Source: Deinococcus sedimenti
GTDB taxonomy: Bacteria; Deinococcota; Deinococci; Deinococcales; Deinococcaceae
Direction: 5' to 3'
DNA: 64,000 nt
NCBI RefSeq assembly: GCF_014648135.1
Contig: NZ_BMQN01000001.1
Location: forward strand, 124,001-188,000
Below are positions 40,557 to 55,137 of the stretch, piece by piece; the stretch's first letter is position 1; each line of letters starts with the position of its first letter. Both the position numbers and the translations under genes were made by a program. The notes under the pieces are model-generated. The model saw only the letters and a program-made list of their open reading frames with translations, was not told the DNA's origin and made no database searches.

Positions 40557-41843
40557 GTGTCCCAGCTTCCTTCCCTCAGTTCCCTGCATGACCGTGACGT
40601 GGTAATCGTCGCGGCCGTCCGCACGCCCATCGGCGCCATCCGCGGCAGCCTCTCGACCGTCCGCCCCGACGATCTGGCCGCGCACGCCATCCGCGAGGCC
40701 GTCGCGCGCAGCGGCGTCCCGGCCGATCAGATCGAGGAGGTGATCCTCGGCTGCGCGAACCAGGCGGGCGAGGACAACCGCAACGTGGCCCGCATGGCCG
40801 CGCTGCTCGCGGGCCTGCCGGACAGCGTGGCGGGCCTGACCGTGAACCGCCTGTGCGCCAGTGGCCTGTCGGCCATCAACACGGCGGCCCGCGCCATCCG
40901 CAACGGTGACGGGGACGTGTACGTGGCGGGCGGCGTGGAGAGCATGACCCGCGCGCCCCTCGTGATGCCCAAGGGCGCGCAGGCCTTCGCGAACGGCAAC
41001 GTCACCGCGTACGACACGACGCTCGGCTGGCGCTTCCCGAACCCCGCCATGGAGGCGCTGTTCCCGCTGGAGGCGATGGGGGAGACCGCCGAGAACATCG
41101 CGGGGCGCAGCCGAGAGGGCGCCTACCGTGGCGGCGAGATCACCCGCGAGGACCAGGACGCCTTCGCGCTGGACAGTCAGCGCAAGACCATGGACGCCCT
41201 GAACGCCGGACGCTTCAAGGATGAGATCGTGCCGGTGCAGGTCAAGGGCCGCAAGGGCGTCACCGTGTTCGACACGGACGAGCACCCCCGCGTGAACCGC
41301 GCGGCTGACGGCTTCACCCTCGCGACCGACGAGGCGACCCTGGCGGGCCTGAAACCCGCCTTCCGCAAGGGGGGCAGCGTGACCGCCGGGAACGCCAGCG
41401 GCCTGAACGACGGCGCGGCCGCGCTGGTCCTGATGAGCGCCGCGAAGGCCCGCGAACTGGGCGTCACGCCGCTGGCCCGCTGGGTAGGCGCGGCGGCGGC
41501 GGGCGTGGAGGCCCGCGTGATGGGCCTCGGCCCGATTCCAGCCACCCGCAAAGTGCTGGACCGCACCGGCCTGAGCGTGCAGGACCTGGACCTGATCGAA
41601 CTGAACGAGGCCTTCGCCGCGCAGGCCCTTGCCTGCATCCGCGAACTGGAATTGCCGCAGGAGCGCGTGAACGTGAACGGCGGCGCGATCGCGCTGGGTC
41701 ACCCGCTGGGCATGAGCGGCGCGCGGCTGATCGTGGCGCTGACGCACGAACTGGCGCGCCGTGAGGGCCGCTACGGACTGGCGACGCTGTGCGTGGGCGT
41801 CGGGCAGGGCGAGGCCGCGATCATCGAGAGGGTGGAAGCATGA
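40557..41843 (+). CDS. Acetyl-CoA C-acyltransferase, 3-oxoadipyl-CoA thiolase-like
   Basis: 428 residues. [18 protein letters not shown] (catalytic Cys), [41 protein letters not shown] and the C-terminal CVGVGQGEA. The [11 protein letters not shown] segment is typical of the PcaF/PaaJ subgroup, acting on 3-oxoadipyl-CoA in aromatic catabolism, so it differs from the FadA-type thiolase at 13389. It precedes a fused 3-oxoacid CoA-transferase, which fits ketoacid-CoA metabolism; acetoacetate use is an alternative. GGAGG lies nine bases before GTG 40557. Confidence 0.88.
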   Translation: MSQLPSLSSLHDRDVVIVAAVRTPIGAIRGSLSTVRPDDLAAHAIREAVARSGVPADQIEEVILGCANQAGEDNRNVARMAALLAGLPDSVAGLTVNRLCASGLSAINTAARAIRNGDGDVYVAGGVESMTRAPLVMPKGAQAFANGNVTAYDTTLGWRFPNPAMEALFPLEAMGETAENIAGRSREGAYRGGEITREDQDAFALDSQRKTMDALNAGRFKDEIVPVQVKGRKGVTVFDTDEHPRVNRAADGFTLATDEATLAGLKPAFRKGGSVTAGNASGLNDGAAALVLMSAAKARELGVTPLARWVGAAAAGVEARVMGLGPIPATRKVLDRTGLSVQDLDLIELNEAFAAQALACIRELELPQERVNVNGGAIALGHPLGMSGARLIVALTHELARREGRYGLATLCVGVGQGEAAIIERVEA

Positions 41844-41952
41844 GGCCGGTGCGCAGCACCCGAGCGGAGCGACAAGGCCAGGGGCGAGCCTCCAGAACGG
41901 GGCTGAGGTCGCAGGGGCTCCCTGCGGGCTCGGCGGAGTGGCGGAGGGGAGC

Positions 41953-43323
<1,371 letters not shown>

Positions 43324-43334
43324 CCGCGACGGCA

Positions 43335-43365
43335 GCGGGCCGCCCTGACCATCGGGGCGGCCCGC
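43335..43365. terminator. Bidirectional terminator between CoA-transferase and tetR
   Basis: GCGGGCCGCCC (43335-43345) and GGGCGGCCCGC (43355-43365) form an 11-bp perfect stem with a 9-base loop, 12 bases from each stop codon. Confidence 0.75.
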
Positions 43366-43377
43366 GGTCCGTTCGGA

Positions 43378-44031
<654 letters not shown>

Positions 44032-44152
44032 GCCCTCATGCTAACGCGCGTGGCTCACGCGGGGCAGCCCCCACCACCTTCATGCAACTGGGGGGAGCGC
44101 TCTACCCCGGAGCATACCGCGAATCAAGGGGGCGGCGCTGTGACGTGCTCGC

Positions 44153-44182
44153 ATGACAGTCTCATGACCATGCGACTAGAGT
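44153..44182 (+). promoter_or_regulatory. Promoter of the hibernation factor gene
   Basis: ATGACA (44153-44158) and TAGAGT (44177-44182) with an 18-bp spacer. It leaves a leader of about 40 bases before the start codon at 44233. Confidence 0.55.
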
Positions 44183-44232
44183 GAATCACCGGAGCCAAAC
44201 CCACCCTCCGGGAAAAGGAAGAGGTGAAAGCC

Positions 44233-44796
44233 GTGCACATCTACAAGCTGTCTGGCCGTAACGTTGAAGTCACCGATGCCATGCGCGATTACGTCGAGGA
44301 GAAACTCACGCGCCTGGATCGTTTCAATGACCAGATCACCGATGCACGCGTGACCCTGACCGTACGCGACGTCCGCGACGCCGACCGCCGCAACCGCGTG
44401 GAAGTGCAGCTGAACGTCCCCAGCGGCATCATCCGCGCCGAGGAGCACCACTCGGACATGTACGCTGCGATCGACCGGGCCAGCGACGTCCTGGAACGCC
44501 AGCTGCGCAAGTTCAAGACCCGCTACCTCAAGCACCGCCATGACGCCACGCCGCAGCCCGAGCCCGGCCCGGCCGAGGCCGATGTGAACGCCGGCATGGA
44601 CGACGTGTCCGAGTTCATGCCCGAGATCGTGCGCCAGAAACGCTTCGACCTGCGCCCCATGAGCCCGGAGGACGCCGTGGCGCAGATGGAGGCCCTGGGG
44701 CACGACTTCTACGTGTTCATGAACATGCGCACCGATGCCTGCGGGGTCGTGTACCGGCGCAAGGACGGCCACTACGGTCTGATCGAACCCAGCTGA
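44233..44796 (+). CDS. hpf: Ribosome hibernation promoting factor, long form
   Basis: 187 residues. N-terminal RaiA-like domain (HIYKLSGRNVEVTDAMRDYV at the start) binds the 30S decoding centre; after a variable linker (about 100-128) the C-terminal domain (RQKRFDLRPMSPEDAVAQME) mediates dimerisation into 100S ribosomes. This two-domain form occurs outside gammaproteobacteria. GTG 44233 is preferred over GTG 44224 because GAGGTGA lies just before it and the first residue then matches the usual family start. Confidence 0.93.
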   Translation: MHIYKLSGRNVEVTDAMRDYVEEKLTRLDRFNDQITDARVTLTVRDVRDADRRNRVEVQLNVPSGIIRAEEHHSDMYAAIDRASDVLERQLRKFKTRYLKHRHDATPQPEPGPAEADVNAGMDDVSEFMPEIVRQKRFDLRPMSPEDAVAQMEALGHDFYVFMNMRTDACGVVYRRKDGHYGLIEPS

Positions 44797-44814
44797 GCAC
44801 GAACTGAGCGGACA

Positions 44815-44849
44815 GGGCGGGCGGCTCCGGGAACGGAGTGCGCCCGCCC
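44815..44849 (+). terminator. Terminator-like stem after hpf
   Basis: GGGCGGGCG (44815-44823) pairs with CGCCCGCCC (44841-44849), with an inner CTCC/GGAG extension. No T-run follows. Confidence 0.7.
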
Positions 44850-44916
44850 CTCGTGCGGACCCACGGGGTGACCGGTCCCGCTGCCGTCACCCTCTGATCT
44901 GCTACGCTGCGGCGTT

Positions 44917-45996
44917 GTGATCGCCCACGTGATCAATCCTGGAACCAGCGGCGTGAAACTCGCGTGCGCTCAGATCGAGCCCAGCGCGAACTCCGCTCTG
45001 CCGGGCCAGCTGCGCCTGACCCTGACGCGCGCCGAACTGCCGCTGGACGCCCCACCCACCCCCGCAGACCTGCCCGATCTGACCCGGCAGGTGCTGGACC
45101 TGACCCGAGACTGGCCCGCGCCGGACGCCGTGGTGGGACGAGGCGGCTTCATCGGCCGGGTCACGACCGGCACGTACCGCGTCACGCCGGAACTCGCGGC
45201 GTTCGCGCTGGCCTGCGACGCCGGGCAGGACCCCCCGAACCTGGGCGGCCCGCTGGCCCTGGCCGTCGCAGAGGTGCGCGGCGTGCCCGCGTTCATCGTG
45301 GACCCGCAGAGTGCGGACGAACTGCTGCCCGAGGCGCGCCCCACCGGGCTGCGGGGCGTGAGCCGCCGCGCGGAATTCCACGCGCTGAACGCCCGCGCCG
45401 TGGCCCGCCGCGCCGCGTACGAGGTCGGCAAGCGCTTCCAGGACGCCCGCGTGGTCGTCGCGCACCTGGGCGCCACCAGCAGCGTCACGGCCTTCGAGGC
45501 TGGGCGCGCCATCGACACCACGGGCAGCGGCGCGAACGGCGGCCCGATGGGAGCCCGCCAGAGCGGTCCCGTGCCCGCCCGTGACCTGCTGCGCCTGCAC
45601 GGGCAGCTGGGCGAGCAGACCCTGCATCACCTCGCCGCCGAGAGCGGCTTCCTGGCCCTGACGGGCAGCGCGAACCTGCGTGACCTGGAAGGCCGCAGCC
45701 TGGGCGATCCGGACGTCAGTCGCGTCGCCGCCGCCTTCGTACACCAGGCCGCCAAGGCCATCGGGGAGCAGACCGGCGCGCTCAGCGCCCGCCCGGACGC
45801 GATCGTCCTGACGGGCGGGATCGCCCGCTGGGACGAACTGATCGACCGGATCGAGCGGCGCGTTGCGTGGATCGCTCCGGTGTTCGTGATTCCCGGTGAA
45901 CTGGAACTCGAGGCGCTCGCCGAGGGTGCCGGACGCGTCCTGCTGGGCCAGGAGGCGCTGCGCGAGTGGACGCCGCCCGCCGCGCCGGGGTCCTGA
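44917..45996 (+). CDS. Butyrate kinase family protein
   Basis: 359 residues of the acetokinase/butyrate kinase fold. HVINPGTSGVKLA is the N-terminal phosphate-binding strand, VVAHLGATSSVTAFEAGRAI the second (LGxG-type) motif, GPMGARQSGPVPARDLL the substrate region and AIVLTGGIARWDELI the adenosine loop. Several glycines differ from characterised Buk (LGATSS for LGGGIS), so substrate range may differ. No phosphotransbutyrylase gene is nearby. GTG start eight bases after TACGCT. Confidence 0.8.
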   Translation: MIAHVINPGTSGVKLACAQIEPSANSALPGQLRLTLTRAELPLDAPPTPADLPDLTRQVLDLTRDWPAPDAVVGRGGFIGRVTTGTYRVTPELAAFALACDAGQDPPNLGGPLALAVAEVRGVPAFIVDPQSADELLPEARPTGLRGVSRRAEFHALNARAVARRAAYEVGKRFQDARVVVAHLGATSSVTAFEAGRAIDTTGSGANGGPMGARQSGPVPARDLLRLHGQLGEQTLHHLAAESGFLALTGSANLRDLEGRSLGDPDVSRVAAAFVHQAAKAIGEQTGALSARPDAIVLTGGIARWDELIDRIERRVAWIAPVFVIPGELELEALAEGAGRVLLGQEALREWTPPAAPGS

Positions 45997-45997
45997 C

Positions 45998-46372
45998 GTG
46001 GCCCGCCGTCGCCTCCCCCCGCGGGCCCCGGACCCCATCCGCGCGACCAGCATGTGGCGCGTGGATCAGGTGTTCCTCGCGCAGCGCGGCCCGCGCATCG
46101 AGGTGACCTGCTCGCTGGTGAACGACCAGGGCGGCCTGCGCAACCTGTCCGTCACCGCGCCCACCGAGGACCCGGTGCAGGCCGTGCGGCACGCGGCGCG
46201 CTTCATTGCCGGGAAGGGCAACGTGAGCGGCGCGCGGCAGGCCCGGCTGCGCTGGACGCGCGAGCAGGCCACCACCGCGCAGGACGCCCTGATCCGCGAC
46301 CGCCTGCTGGAGGACGAGTTCCTCGACGAGTTCGAGGAGACCCTGGCCGCCGTGCGTGACCAGCAGCGCTGA
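45998..46372 (+). CDS. Uncharacterised small protein
   Basis: 124 residues starting one base after the kinase stop. Basic N-terminus (ARRRLPPRAPDPIR), a beta-rich middle (IEVTCSLVNDQGGLRNLSVT), and an acidic helical tail (LLEDEFLDEFEETLAAV). No motif that I recognise and no signal peptide. Cotranscription with the kinase is likely from spacing; no function can be given. Confidence 0.65.
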   Translation: MARRRLPPRAPDPIRATSMWRVDQVFLAQRGPRIEVTCSLVNDQGGLRNLSVTAPTEDPVQAVRHAARFIAGKGNVSGARQARLRWTREQATTAQDALIRDRLLEDEFLDEFEETLAAVRDQQR

Positions 46373-46465
46373 CCGGCCCTGCGCTGACTGGTCCCGCCCG
46401 TTCACCCTTCCGTTCTGCCTGCAACGTCCATTTGCCCCGCCTGCCCCCTGCTACACTCCCCGGCG

Positions 46466-47473
<1,008 letters not shown>

Positions 47474-47478
47474 AGGGG

Positions 47479-47576
47479 GTTGTGGGCTGTAGGCAGGAGG
47501 GAGTGGGAAAAGAAAGGGGCGGCCTCAGCGGGCCGCCTCTGCTGTGTTCGGTTCCTACTGCCCACAACCTACTGCC
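47479..47576. repeat. Inverted heptad-like repeats flanking the convergent terminator
   Basis: Left GGTTGTGGGCTGTAGGCAG (47479-47497) and right CCTACTGCCCACAACCTACT (from 47554) are inverted relatives; the right arm breaks into heptads CTACTGC-CCACAAC-CTACTGC. They surround the terminator between tsaD and the acyl-CoA synthetase. Confidence 0.6.
47518..47537 (-). terminator. Rho-independent terminator of the acyl-CoA synthetase gene
   Basis: GGCGGCC (47518-47524) and GGCCGCC (47531-47537) form the stem; on the minus strand it is followed by CCTTTCTTTTCCC, a U-rich tail in RNA. It can also stop tsaD transcripts from the other side. Confidence 0.82.
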
Positions 47577-47588
47577 GACACCCCCGCG

Positions 47589-49298
<1,710 letters not shown>

Positions 49299-49414
49299 GT
49301 CACTCCTCGGGGGGTGGGGGGTGCCCTGGGGGCGGCGTCCGGCTCCGCGCCGCGTGTGGACGGGAGGGGCAGATGATCTCGGGCGATCGGTGGCCGTTTG
49401 GGCCGGGTCTGAAA

Positions 49415-49450
49415 TTAAACCAAGTATAAACATTGGGGCAGCGGCTTCAA
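49415..49450 (-). promoter_or_regulatory. fadD promoter with overlapping fatty-acid operator
   Basis: On the minus strand TTGAAG (49450-49445) and TATACT (49428-49423) are 16 bp apart. The plus-strand sequence TTAAACCAAGTATAA (49415-49429) covers the -10 and matches the site at 9032-9046 at 12 of 15 positions. TTAAAC and GTATAA are near-inverted halves, as expected for a dimeric repressor. Confidence 0.65.
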
Positions 49451-49635
49451 GGGTCCCCGGCACTCCACCCGATAGGCGGGACCCGATCAGGACCGGTCCG
49501 CAGCGCCGCCAGCGCGGTCCGGTCCGGGTGTGGCCCATCCTGTGCCCGCGCGGGGAACAACACCCGCTGCGGGCGTGAAGGTCCCCTCACCCGCGCCGCA
49601 CCCGCCACCCGCCCGGCACCCCGCACCCTGAACCC

Positions 49636-50217
49636 ATGAGTGACGACCGGCCCACCCCTGACGTTCCGGACCTCGACCACACCCGGTACCTGCGCGCCGC
49701 GCTCGACCTCGCCCGCGAGGGACAGGCCGCCGGCAGCGCCCCCGTGGGAGCGGTCCTCGTGAATCACGACGGCCAGATCATCGCCCGCGGCCGCAACCGC
49801 GTCGGCGAGGCGCAGACCACCCAGCACGTCGGGGACGCCAGCGTCGCCCACGCCGAGATGGACCTGTACTTCCAGGCGGGCAGGCTGCAGGACCCGCACA
49901 CCCTGACCCTGTACACCAGCCTGGAACCCTGCCTGATGTGCGGCGGCGCCAGCGCCCTGCTGGGCGTCGGACGGATCGTATGGGCCACAGATGACCCCTG
50001 GGGCGGCTCCGGTCGCCTGATCCGCTGGGCCGACCACCCCGCCCTGCAGGACACCCGGGTCATGCCCACCCCCGACCCGGACCTGGAACACGAGGGGGCC
50101 ACCCTGTTTGCCCCCGAGGCGAAACGCGCCTTCCCGGAAGAGGGCTGGGCCCTGTGGCGCCAGCGCTACCCGCAGGAGACCGCTGTGGTGGACGCCCAGA
50201 CCAGCCGCGCCCCCTGA
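49636..50217 (+). CDS. Zinc-dependent nucleoside/cytidine deaminase family protein
   Basis: 193 residues. Zinc ligands and catalytic Glu in AHAEMDLYF (H-A-E) and LEPCLMCGGAS (PCxxC), the CDA fold shared by guanine deaminase, TadA and dCMP deaminase. SAPVGAVLVNHDGQIIARGRN at the start is typical of TadA/guanine deaminase-like members, but the spacing before HAE and the C-terminal part do not identify the substrate. Clear catalytic competence, unknown target. Upstream 49452-49635 holds no other gene. Confidence 0.82.
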   Translation: MSDDRPTPDVPDLDHTRYLRAALDLAREGQAAGSAPVGAVLVNHDGQIIARGRNRVGEAQTTQHVGDASVAHAEMDLYFQAGRLQDPHTLTLYTSLEPCLMCGGASALLGVGRIVWATDDPWGGSGRLIRWADHPALQDTRVMPTPDPDLEHEGATLFAPEAKRAFPEEGWALWRQRYPQETAVVDAQTSRAP

Positions 50218-50282
50218 CGCGCTGGACGGCGCGCGGCCCACATGACCGCCGCAACCGCGCGCTCAGGCCCCACAATGGACGC

Positions 50283-51176
50283 ATGACCGTCCTCGTCGTC
50301 GGCAGCGTCAACGCGGACCTCACCGTCCGGACCCCCCGCATTCCCGCCCCCGGCGAAACCGTCCTGGGCGGGGACGCCATCACCTCGCCCGGCGGCAAGG
50401 GCGCCAATCAGGCCGTGGCCGCCGCCCTGGCGGGCGCGCCGGTCGCCCTGACCGGCGCGGTCGGCCCGGACGCCTTCCGGGACGTCGCCCTGCGCGGCCT
50501 GCAGGAGGCCGGCGTGAATCTCGACCATCTGCGCACCCTGCCCGGCACACCCACCGGCTTGGCGCTGATCACGGTGGCCGCGCAGGGCGAGAACGCCATC
50601 ACGGTCGCCAGCGGCGCGAACGCCCACGTCACGCCCGACCACCTGCCCACCGACCTGACCGGCGTCACGCAGCTGCTGCTGCAACAGGAACTGCCGCCGC
50701 ACGTGACCCTGCACGCCGCGCGGACCGCGCAGGCCGCCGGGATTCCCGTCCTGCTGAACGCCGCGCCCACCCGCGACCTGCCCGGCGAACTGCTGCGCTG
50801 CGTCACGCACCTGATCGTGAACGAACACGAACTGGCGGCCCTACGGCCCGAGGGCACCAACCTGGAACGGCAGGCCCACAGCCTGCTCGACCGGGGCCTG
50901 CAGGCCGTGACCGTCACGCTGGGCGCGCAGGGCAGCCTGACCGTCACGCGCAGCGGCACGCACCGCCTCACGGCGCACCCCGTGCAGCCCGTGGATACCA
51001 CCGGCGCGGGGGACACCTTCTGCGGCGTGCTCGCCGCGCGCCTGTCCCTGGGCGACCCGCTGCCCACCGCGCTGCGGGCCGCCGGTGTCGCCGCCGGACT
51101 GGCCTGCACCCGCCCCGGCGCGCAGGACGCCATGCCCAGCTGGCCGGACATCCAGTCGGCCATGACATCCGCCTGA
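50283..51176 (+). CDS. rbsK: Ribokinase (PfkB family)
   Basis: 297 residues. Phosphorylates ribose at O5. VVGSVNADLTVRTPRIPAPG and GGKGANQAVAAALAG at the N-terminus (PfkB signature 1), DTTGAGDTFCGVLAARL at the C-terminus with the catalytic Asp (signature 2). GGKGAN and the length point to RbsK rather than other sugar kinases. ATG 50283 follows CACAAT by six bases. No ribose transporter genes nearby. Confidence 0.9.
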   Translation: MTVLVVGSVNADLTVRTPRIPAPGETVLGGDAITSPGGKGANQAVAAALAGAPVALTGAVGPDAFRDVALRGLQEAGVNLDHLRTLPGTPTGLALITVAAQGENAITVASGANAHVTPDHLPTDLTGVTQLLLQQELPPHVTLHAARTAQAAGIPVLLNAAPTRDLPGELLRCVTHLIVNEHELAALRPEGTNLERQAHSLLDRGLQAVTVTLGAQGSLTVTRSGTHRLTAHPVQPVDTTGAGDTFCGVLAARLSLGDPLPTALRAAGVAAGLACTRPGAQDAMPSWPDIQSAMTSA

Positions 51177-51230
51177 ACCCGACCCGATTGACCCTGGCCG
51201 TGCGCGCCGGACGTGGGCTACGCTCGGCAC

Positions 51231-51758
51231 ATGAGGTACCGCACCTTCACCGAACATGACTACGACGCGCTTCAGGCGCTTGACCTCGACGTGCAGCGCG
51301 CCCAGGAGCCGACCTTCGACACCCTGGCCAAGCGGGAACGCGACGGGCGGCTGCACACCAGCCTCCCTGCGCTGAAGTTCTACGAGCGCAGCGAACACTC
51401 CTTCGTGGCCGAGGAGAACGGCACCCTGCACGGCTTCATCCTCGCGCAGTCGGTATGGCAGGGCGACCGGCCCATCGTGCTGGTCCGGACCCTGAGCGTG
51501 CACCCCGGCGCGCCGGCCGGCGTGACCGAAGCCCTGCTGCACGCCACCGTGAAAAGCGCCTACGACACGGCCGTGTACGAGGTGCACTACCCGGTCACGC
51601 CGGCCCTGCGCGCCGCCGCTGCCGCCGAGAGTGCCGTCCTGACCGGCGCCTACGCGGTTACGCACCTGGGCACCCGCGCGCAGACCGCGCCGGGCGAGCG
51701 GCTGGACGGGCAGCCCGCAGGCGATCAGGTGCGCACCCCGCCCACCCAGGGCGCATAA
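51231..51758 (+). CDS. GNAT-like protein of uncertain function
   Basis: 175 residues. Secondary-structure pattern and segments such as [20 protein letters not shown] at the start, [19 protein letters not shown] and VRTLSVHPG resemble an N-acetyltransferase fold, though the acetyl-CoA pyrophosphate loop (Q/RxxGxG/A) is not recognisable. ATG six bases after TACGCT (leaderless). Followed closely by an HMA-like gene and a DUF503 gene, which may be cotranscribed. Confidence 0.6.
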   Translation: MRYRTFTEHDYDALQALDLDVQRAQEPTFDTLAKRERDGRLHTSLPALKFYERSEHSFVAEENGTLHGFILAQSVWQGDRPIVLVRTLSVHPGAPAGVTEALLHATVKSAYDTAVYEVHYPVTPALRAAAAAESAVLTGAYAVTHLGTRAQTAPGERLDGQPAGDQVRTPPTQGA

Positions 51759-51766
51759 TGGCAGGC

Positions 51767-51982
51767 ATGACCAACACCGCCACCCGCGTGCTGCTGGGCG
51801 TGCGCGGCATGAGCCGCGACGCCGGAATCACCGTTGCCGAGGCCCTGAGCGCCATCCCCGGCATCGTGAAGGCCACCCCCGACGAGGGCCAGCTGGAAGT
51901 GCACTACGATCCCTCGCAGCTGACCGTCATGGACATCGTGCGCGCCATCCGCCGACAGGGCTTCCTGGCCGGCATGATCTGA
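51767..51982 (+). CDS. HMA-like (ferredoxin-like fold) small protein lacking the metal cysteines
   Basis: 71 residues with the beta-alpha-beta-beta-alpha-beta pattern of heavy-metal-associated domains: [13 protein letters not shown] in place of GMTCxx[26 protein letters not shown] and [10 protein letters not shown]. Both metal-binding cysteines are absent, so copper or zinc transfer is unlikely. The ATG follows CATAAT by seven bases. The next gene starts two bases after its stop. Confidence 0.75.
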   Translation: MTNTATRVLLGVRGMSRDAGITVAEALSAIPGIVKATPDEGQLEVHYDPSQLTVMDIVRAIRRQGFLAGMI

Positions 51983-51984
51983 CG

Positions 51985-52296
<312 letters not shown>

Positions 52297-52330
52297 CCTC
52301 CGGCAAGCTGCGTCCATCCTCAACGGCGAA

Positions 52331-52363
52331 CGCGCCGGATCAGGTTCCTCCCGATCCGGCGCG
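52331..52363. terminator. Bidirectional stem-loop between DUF503 and lepB genes
   Basis: CGCGCCGGATC (52331-52341) and GATCCGGCGCG (52353-52363) form an 11-bp perfect stem with an 11-base loop between convergent genes. No T-run. Confidence 0.75.
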
Positions 52364-52377
52364 CCTCTGTGCAGGGG

Positions 52378-53175
<798 letters not shown>

Positions 53176-53210
53176 GCACCGCGCAGAATACCGGATGCCG
53201 CGCCCTCCGG

Positions 53211-54065
53211 TCAGTCCGGCAGGGTCAGCAGCCGCGGCAACTGGGCCAGCGCGGCGTCCGCCCCCGCCTGCACCGCCACGTCCGCCCGGCGGAAATTCAG
53301 CAGATCCACGTCGCGCAGCGTGGGGCGCAGCAGCACGTCCGGACGGTACAGCCCGACCCGGGCGTCGGTCAGCTGCGCCTGCATGATCTCCACCGCGCGG
53401 CGCAGGGTCTGCACGGTGCCCAGCTGCGCCGCGCCCAGAGTGGCCCCCGGGTGGCCCGCGCCGGGCCCGGTTCCGCCCTGCTCGCGCGACAGGCGCCGCC
53501 ACAGGTGACCACGCCGCTCGGGGAGGGTCAGCGGGTCAGGCGCGGTGACGTCCACCGCCAGGACCCGCCGCGCACCCAGGAACAGCGCGGCGTCCACCGG
53601 CACCTGATTCAGGATCCCGCCGTCCGAGAGCAGCATCCCGTCCAGAGCCAGCGGCTCTACCGCGCCCGGGTACGCGGTCGTGGCGCGCAGCGCGTCATGG
53701 AGGTTCCCGCGCGACAGGTACACGGCCCGGCCCGAGAGCAGATCCGTGGCCGTCACCGCCAGCGGCAGCCGCAATTCCTCGAACGTGGCGGGCAGGTGAT
53801 CGGCCAGCCACGCACTGACCACGGCGGGGCGCACCAGGCCCGGGCCGGGCCGCAGGTCCAGCAGGCGCCGCCAGGAGACGCTGCCCGCCAGGCGTTCCAT
53901 CTCGGCGGCGCCGTACCCGGCGGCGATGAACGCCCCGACCAGTCCGCCCATGCTCGTCCCGGCCAGCACGCCAGGCGTCAGGCCGTGCTCCTCGAGCACC
54001 CGCCACACGCCGATGTGCGCCAGTCCGCGCGCACCGCCCCCTCCCAGTACCAGTCCGTACCCCAT
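53211..54065 (-). CDS. Patatin-like phospholipase
   Basis: 284 residues. Oxyanion hole [12 protein letters not shown] at residues ~8-19, nucleophile GTSMGG, and catalytic dyad Asp in [11 protein letters not shown]: a complete Ser-Asp dyad. RssA-like lipid acyl hydrolase. ATG 54065 is preferred because the box TAGAAT (54076-54081, minus strand) overlaps an earlier in-frame ATG; CTGAAC forms a -35 at 17 bp. Divergent from a small Ser/Thr kinase. Confidence 0.85.
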   Translation of the reverse strand: MGYGLVLGGGGARGLAHIGVWRVLEEHGLTPGVLAGTSMGGLVGAFIAAGYGAAEMERLAGSVSWRRLLDLRPGPGLVRPAVVSAWLADHLPATFEELRLPLAVTATDLLSGRAVYLSRGNLHDALRATTAYPGAVEPLALDGMLLSDGGILNQVPVDAALFLGARRVLAVDVTAPDPLTLPERRGHLWRRLSREQGGTGPGAGHPGATLGAAQLGTVQTLRRAVEIMQAQLTDARVGLYRPDVLLRPTLRDVDLLNFRRADVAVQAGADAALAQLPRLLTLPD

Positions 54066-54170
54066 GTCAGCGGACATTCTATGATTGTTTTGCACCGGGT
54101 TCAGTTGCGGGGGGAGGCGCCCGGCCCCGCACCTACCCGCCACCGCGACTCCTGGGGTAGGTTGTGGGAG

Positions 54171-54923
54171 ATGCCTCTCGCGGGACAGGTGGTGGGAAAC
54201 GGCGTCCGACTGGTCCGCCCGGTCGGACGCGGTTCACACAGCCTGGTGTACTTCGCCGTGGCCCACAACGGCCAGCCCTGCGCCGTGAAGATCTTCCCCG
54301 CGCACCTGAGCGGCTACGCCGACCGCGAGTACGACCACGGGCACGACCTGCACCACCCGCGCCTCGTGCGCGTCATGGACCGCACGGTCGTGGACGGCCA
54401 GCCCGCGCTGGTCAGCACCCTGGCGCGCGGCGAGGTGCTGTTCCGACGCTACACGCAGCGGCCTGCCGTGCAGATCGAACGGCGCGCCTTCCTGCTGACC
54501 CTCGCGCACCTCCTCGACGCGCTCGGCTACCTGCACGAGCGCGGCGTTGTGCACCGGGACATCAAACCGGAGAACATCATCGTTGAGGAGGACGGCAGCG
54601 CCAAACTCGTGGACTTCGACCTGTCCGGACCCACCCTGGAAACCTTCGAATCCCCGCTGCGCATGGGCACCGCCGCCTTCCAGAGCCCCGAGGCGGCGCG
54701 CGGCGAACCCCTCGGTCCCGAGAGCGACCTGTACGGCGTGGGCGTGCTGCTCGGCTGGGGCATCCACGGCTCGCTGCCCGACCCGGACGACCCGCACCCG
54801 CACACCCTGGACCCCCTGCAACCCCTGTACCTGAGCCTGACCCGCCCGGCCCGCGCCGAGCGACCCCGCGACGCCGCGCAGGTCCGCGCGGAACTGCTGC
54901 GACTGGCCGGACTGCCGTACTGA
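54171..54923 (+). CDS. Small soluble Ser/Thr protein kinase with DFD in place of DFG
   Basis: 250 residues, no membrane helix or extracellular sensor. [10 protein letters not shown] is a partial glycine loop, CAVKIF supplies the ATP-binding Lys, [12 protein letters not shown] the catalytic loop, and KLVDFDLSG the metal-binding motif with Asp for Gly. The activation segment runs to FQSPEAARG, which replaces the usual APE by SPE. Length is that of the bare kinase domain. ATG seven bases after TAGGTT (leaderless). The structured repeat copy C begins at its stop codon. Confidence 0.85.
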   Translation: MPLAGQVVGNGVRLVRPVGRGSHSLVYFAVAHNGQPCAVKIFPAHLSGYADREYDHGHDLHHPRLVRVMDRTVVDGQPALVSTLARGEVLFRRYTQRPAVQIERRAFLLTLAHLLDALGYLHERGVVHRDIKPENIIVEEDGSAKLVDFDLSGPTLETFESPLRMGTAAFQSPEAARGEPLGPESDLYGVGVLLGWGIHGSLPDPDDPHPHTLDPLQPLYLSLTRPARAERPRDAAQVRAELLRLAGLPY

Positions 54924-55061
54924 CCGCAGAGTTCAGAGGAAGTGAGGGTATCCCCCTATTCCTCTGAATCGAGCGAAGCGAGCACCTGAGAATGGCGGCG
55001 GTTGGACGTGGAGCCCTGGGGCGTGGTGGTGGCCCCAGGGTGAAACTGGAAACCGCTGTGA
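54921..55061 (+). repeat. Structured ~140-bp intergenic repeat, copy C
   Basis: Starts at the kinase stop codon. Stem 1 TTCAGAGGAA/TTCCTCTGAA and stem 2 CCCTGGGGC/GCCCCAGGG are perfect and differ from copy B1 by paired changes. Middle segment GAGCACCTGAGAATGGCGGC and right end CTGGAAACCGCTGTGA match copies B1 and B2. Confidence 0.88.
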
Positions 55062-55137
55062 CCGCCCCCCCCCGCTCGGGTCCGGGATCGCGCGCCCCGG
55101 CACGGTTCCCGCGTGCCGCGACCGCTAGCCTGCCGGG

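Noticed and set aside
41844..41952. Fifth copy of the structured repeat between the thiolase and CoA-transferase
   Set aside because: It shares only CGAGCGGAGCGA-like bases; neither stem nor terminal arm is present.
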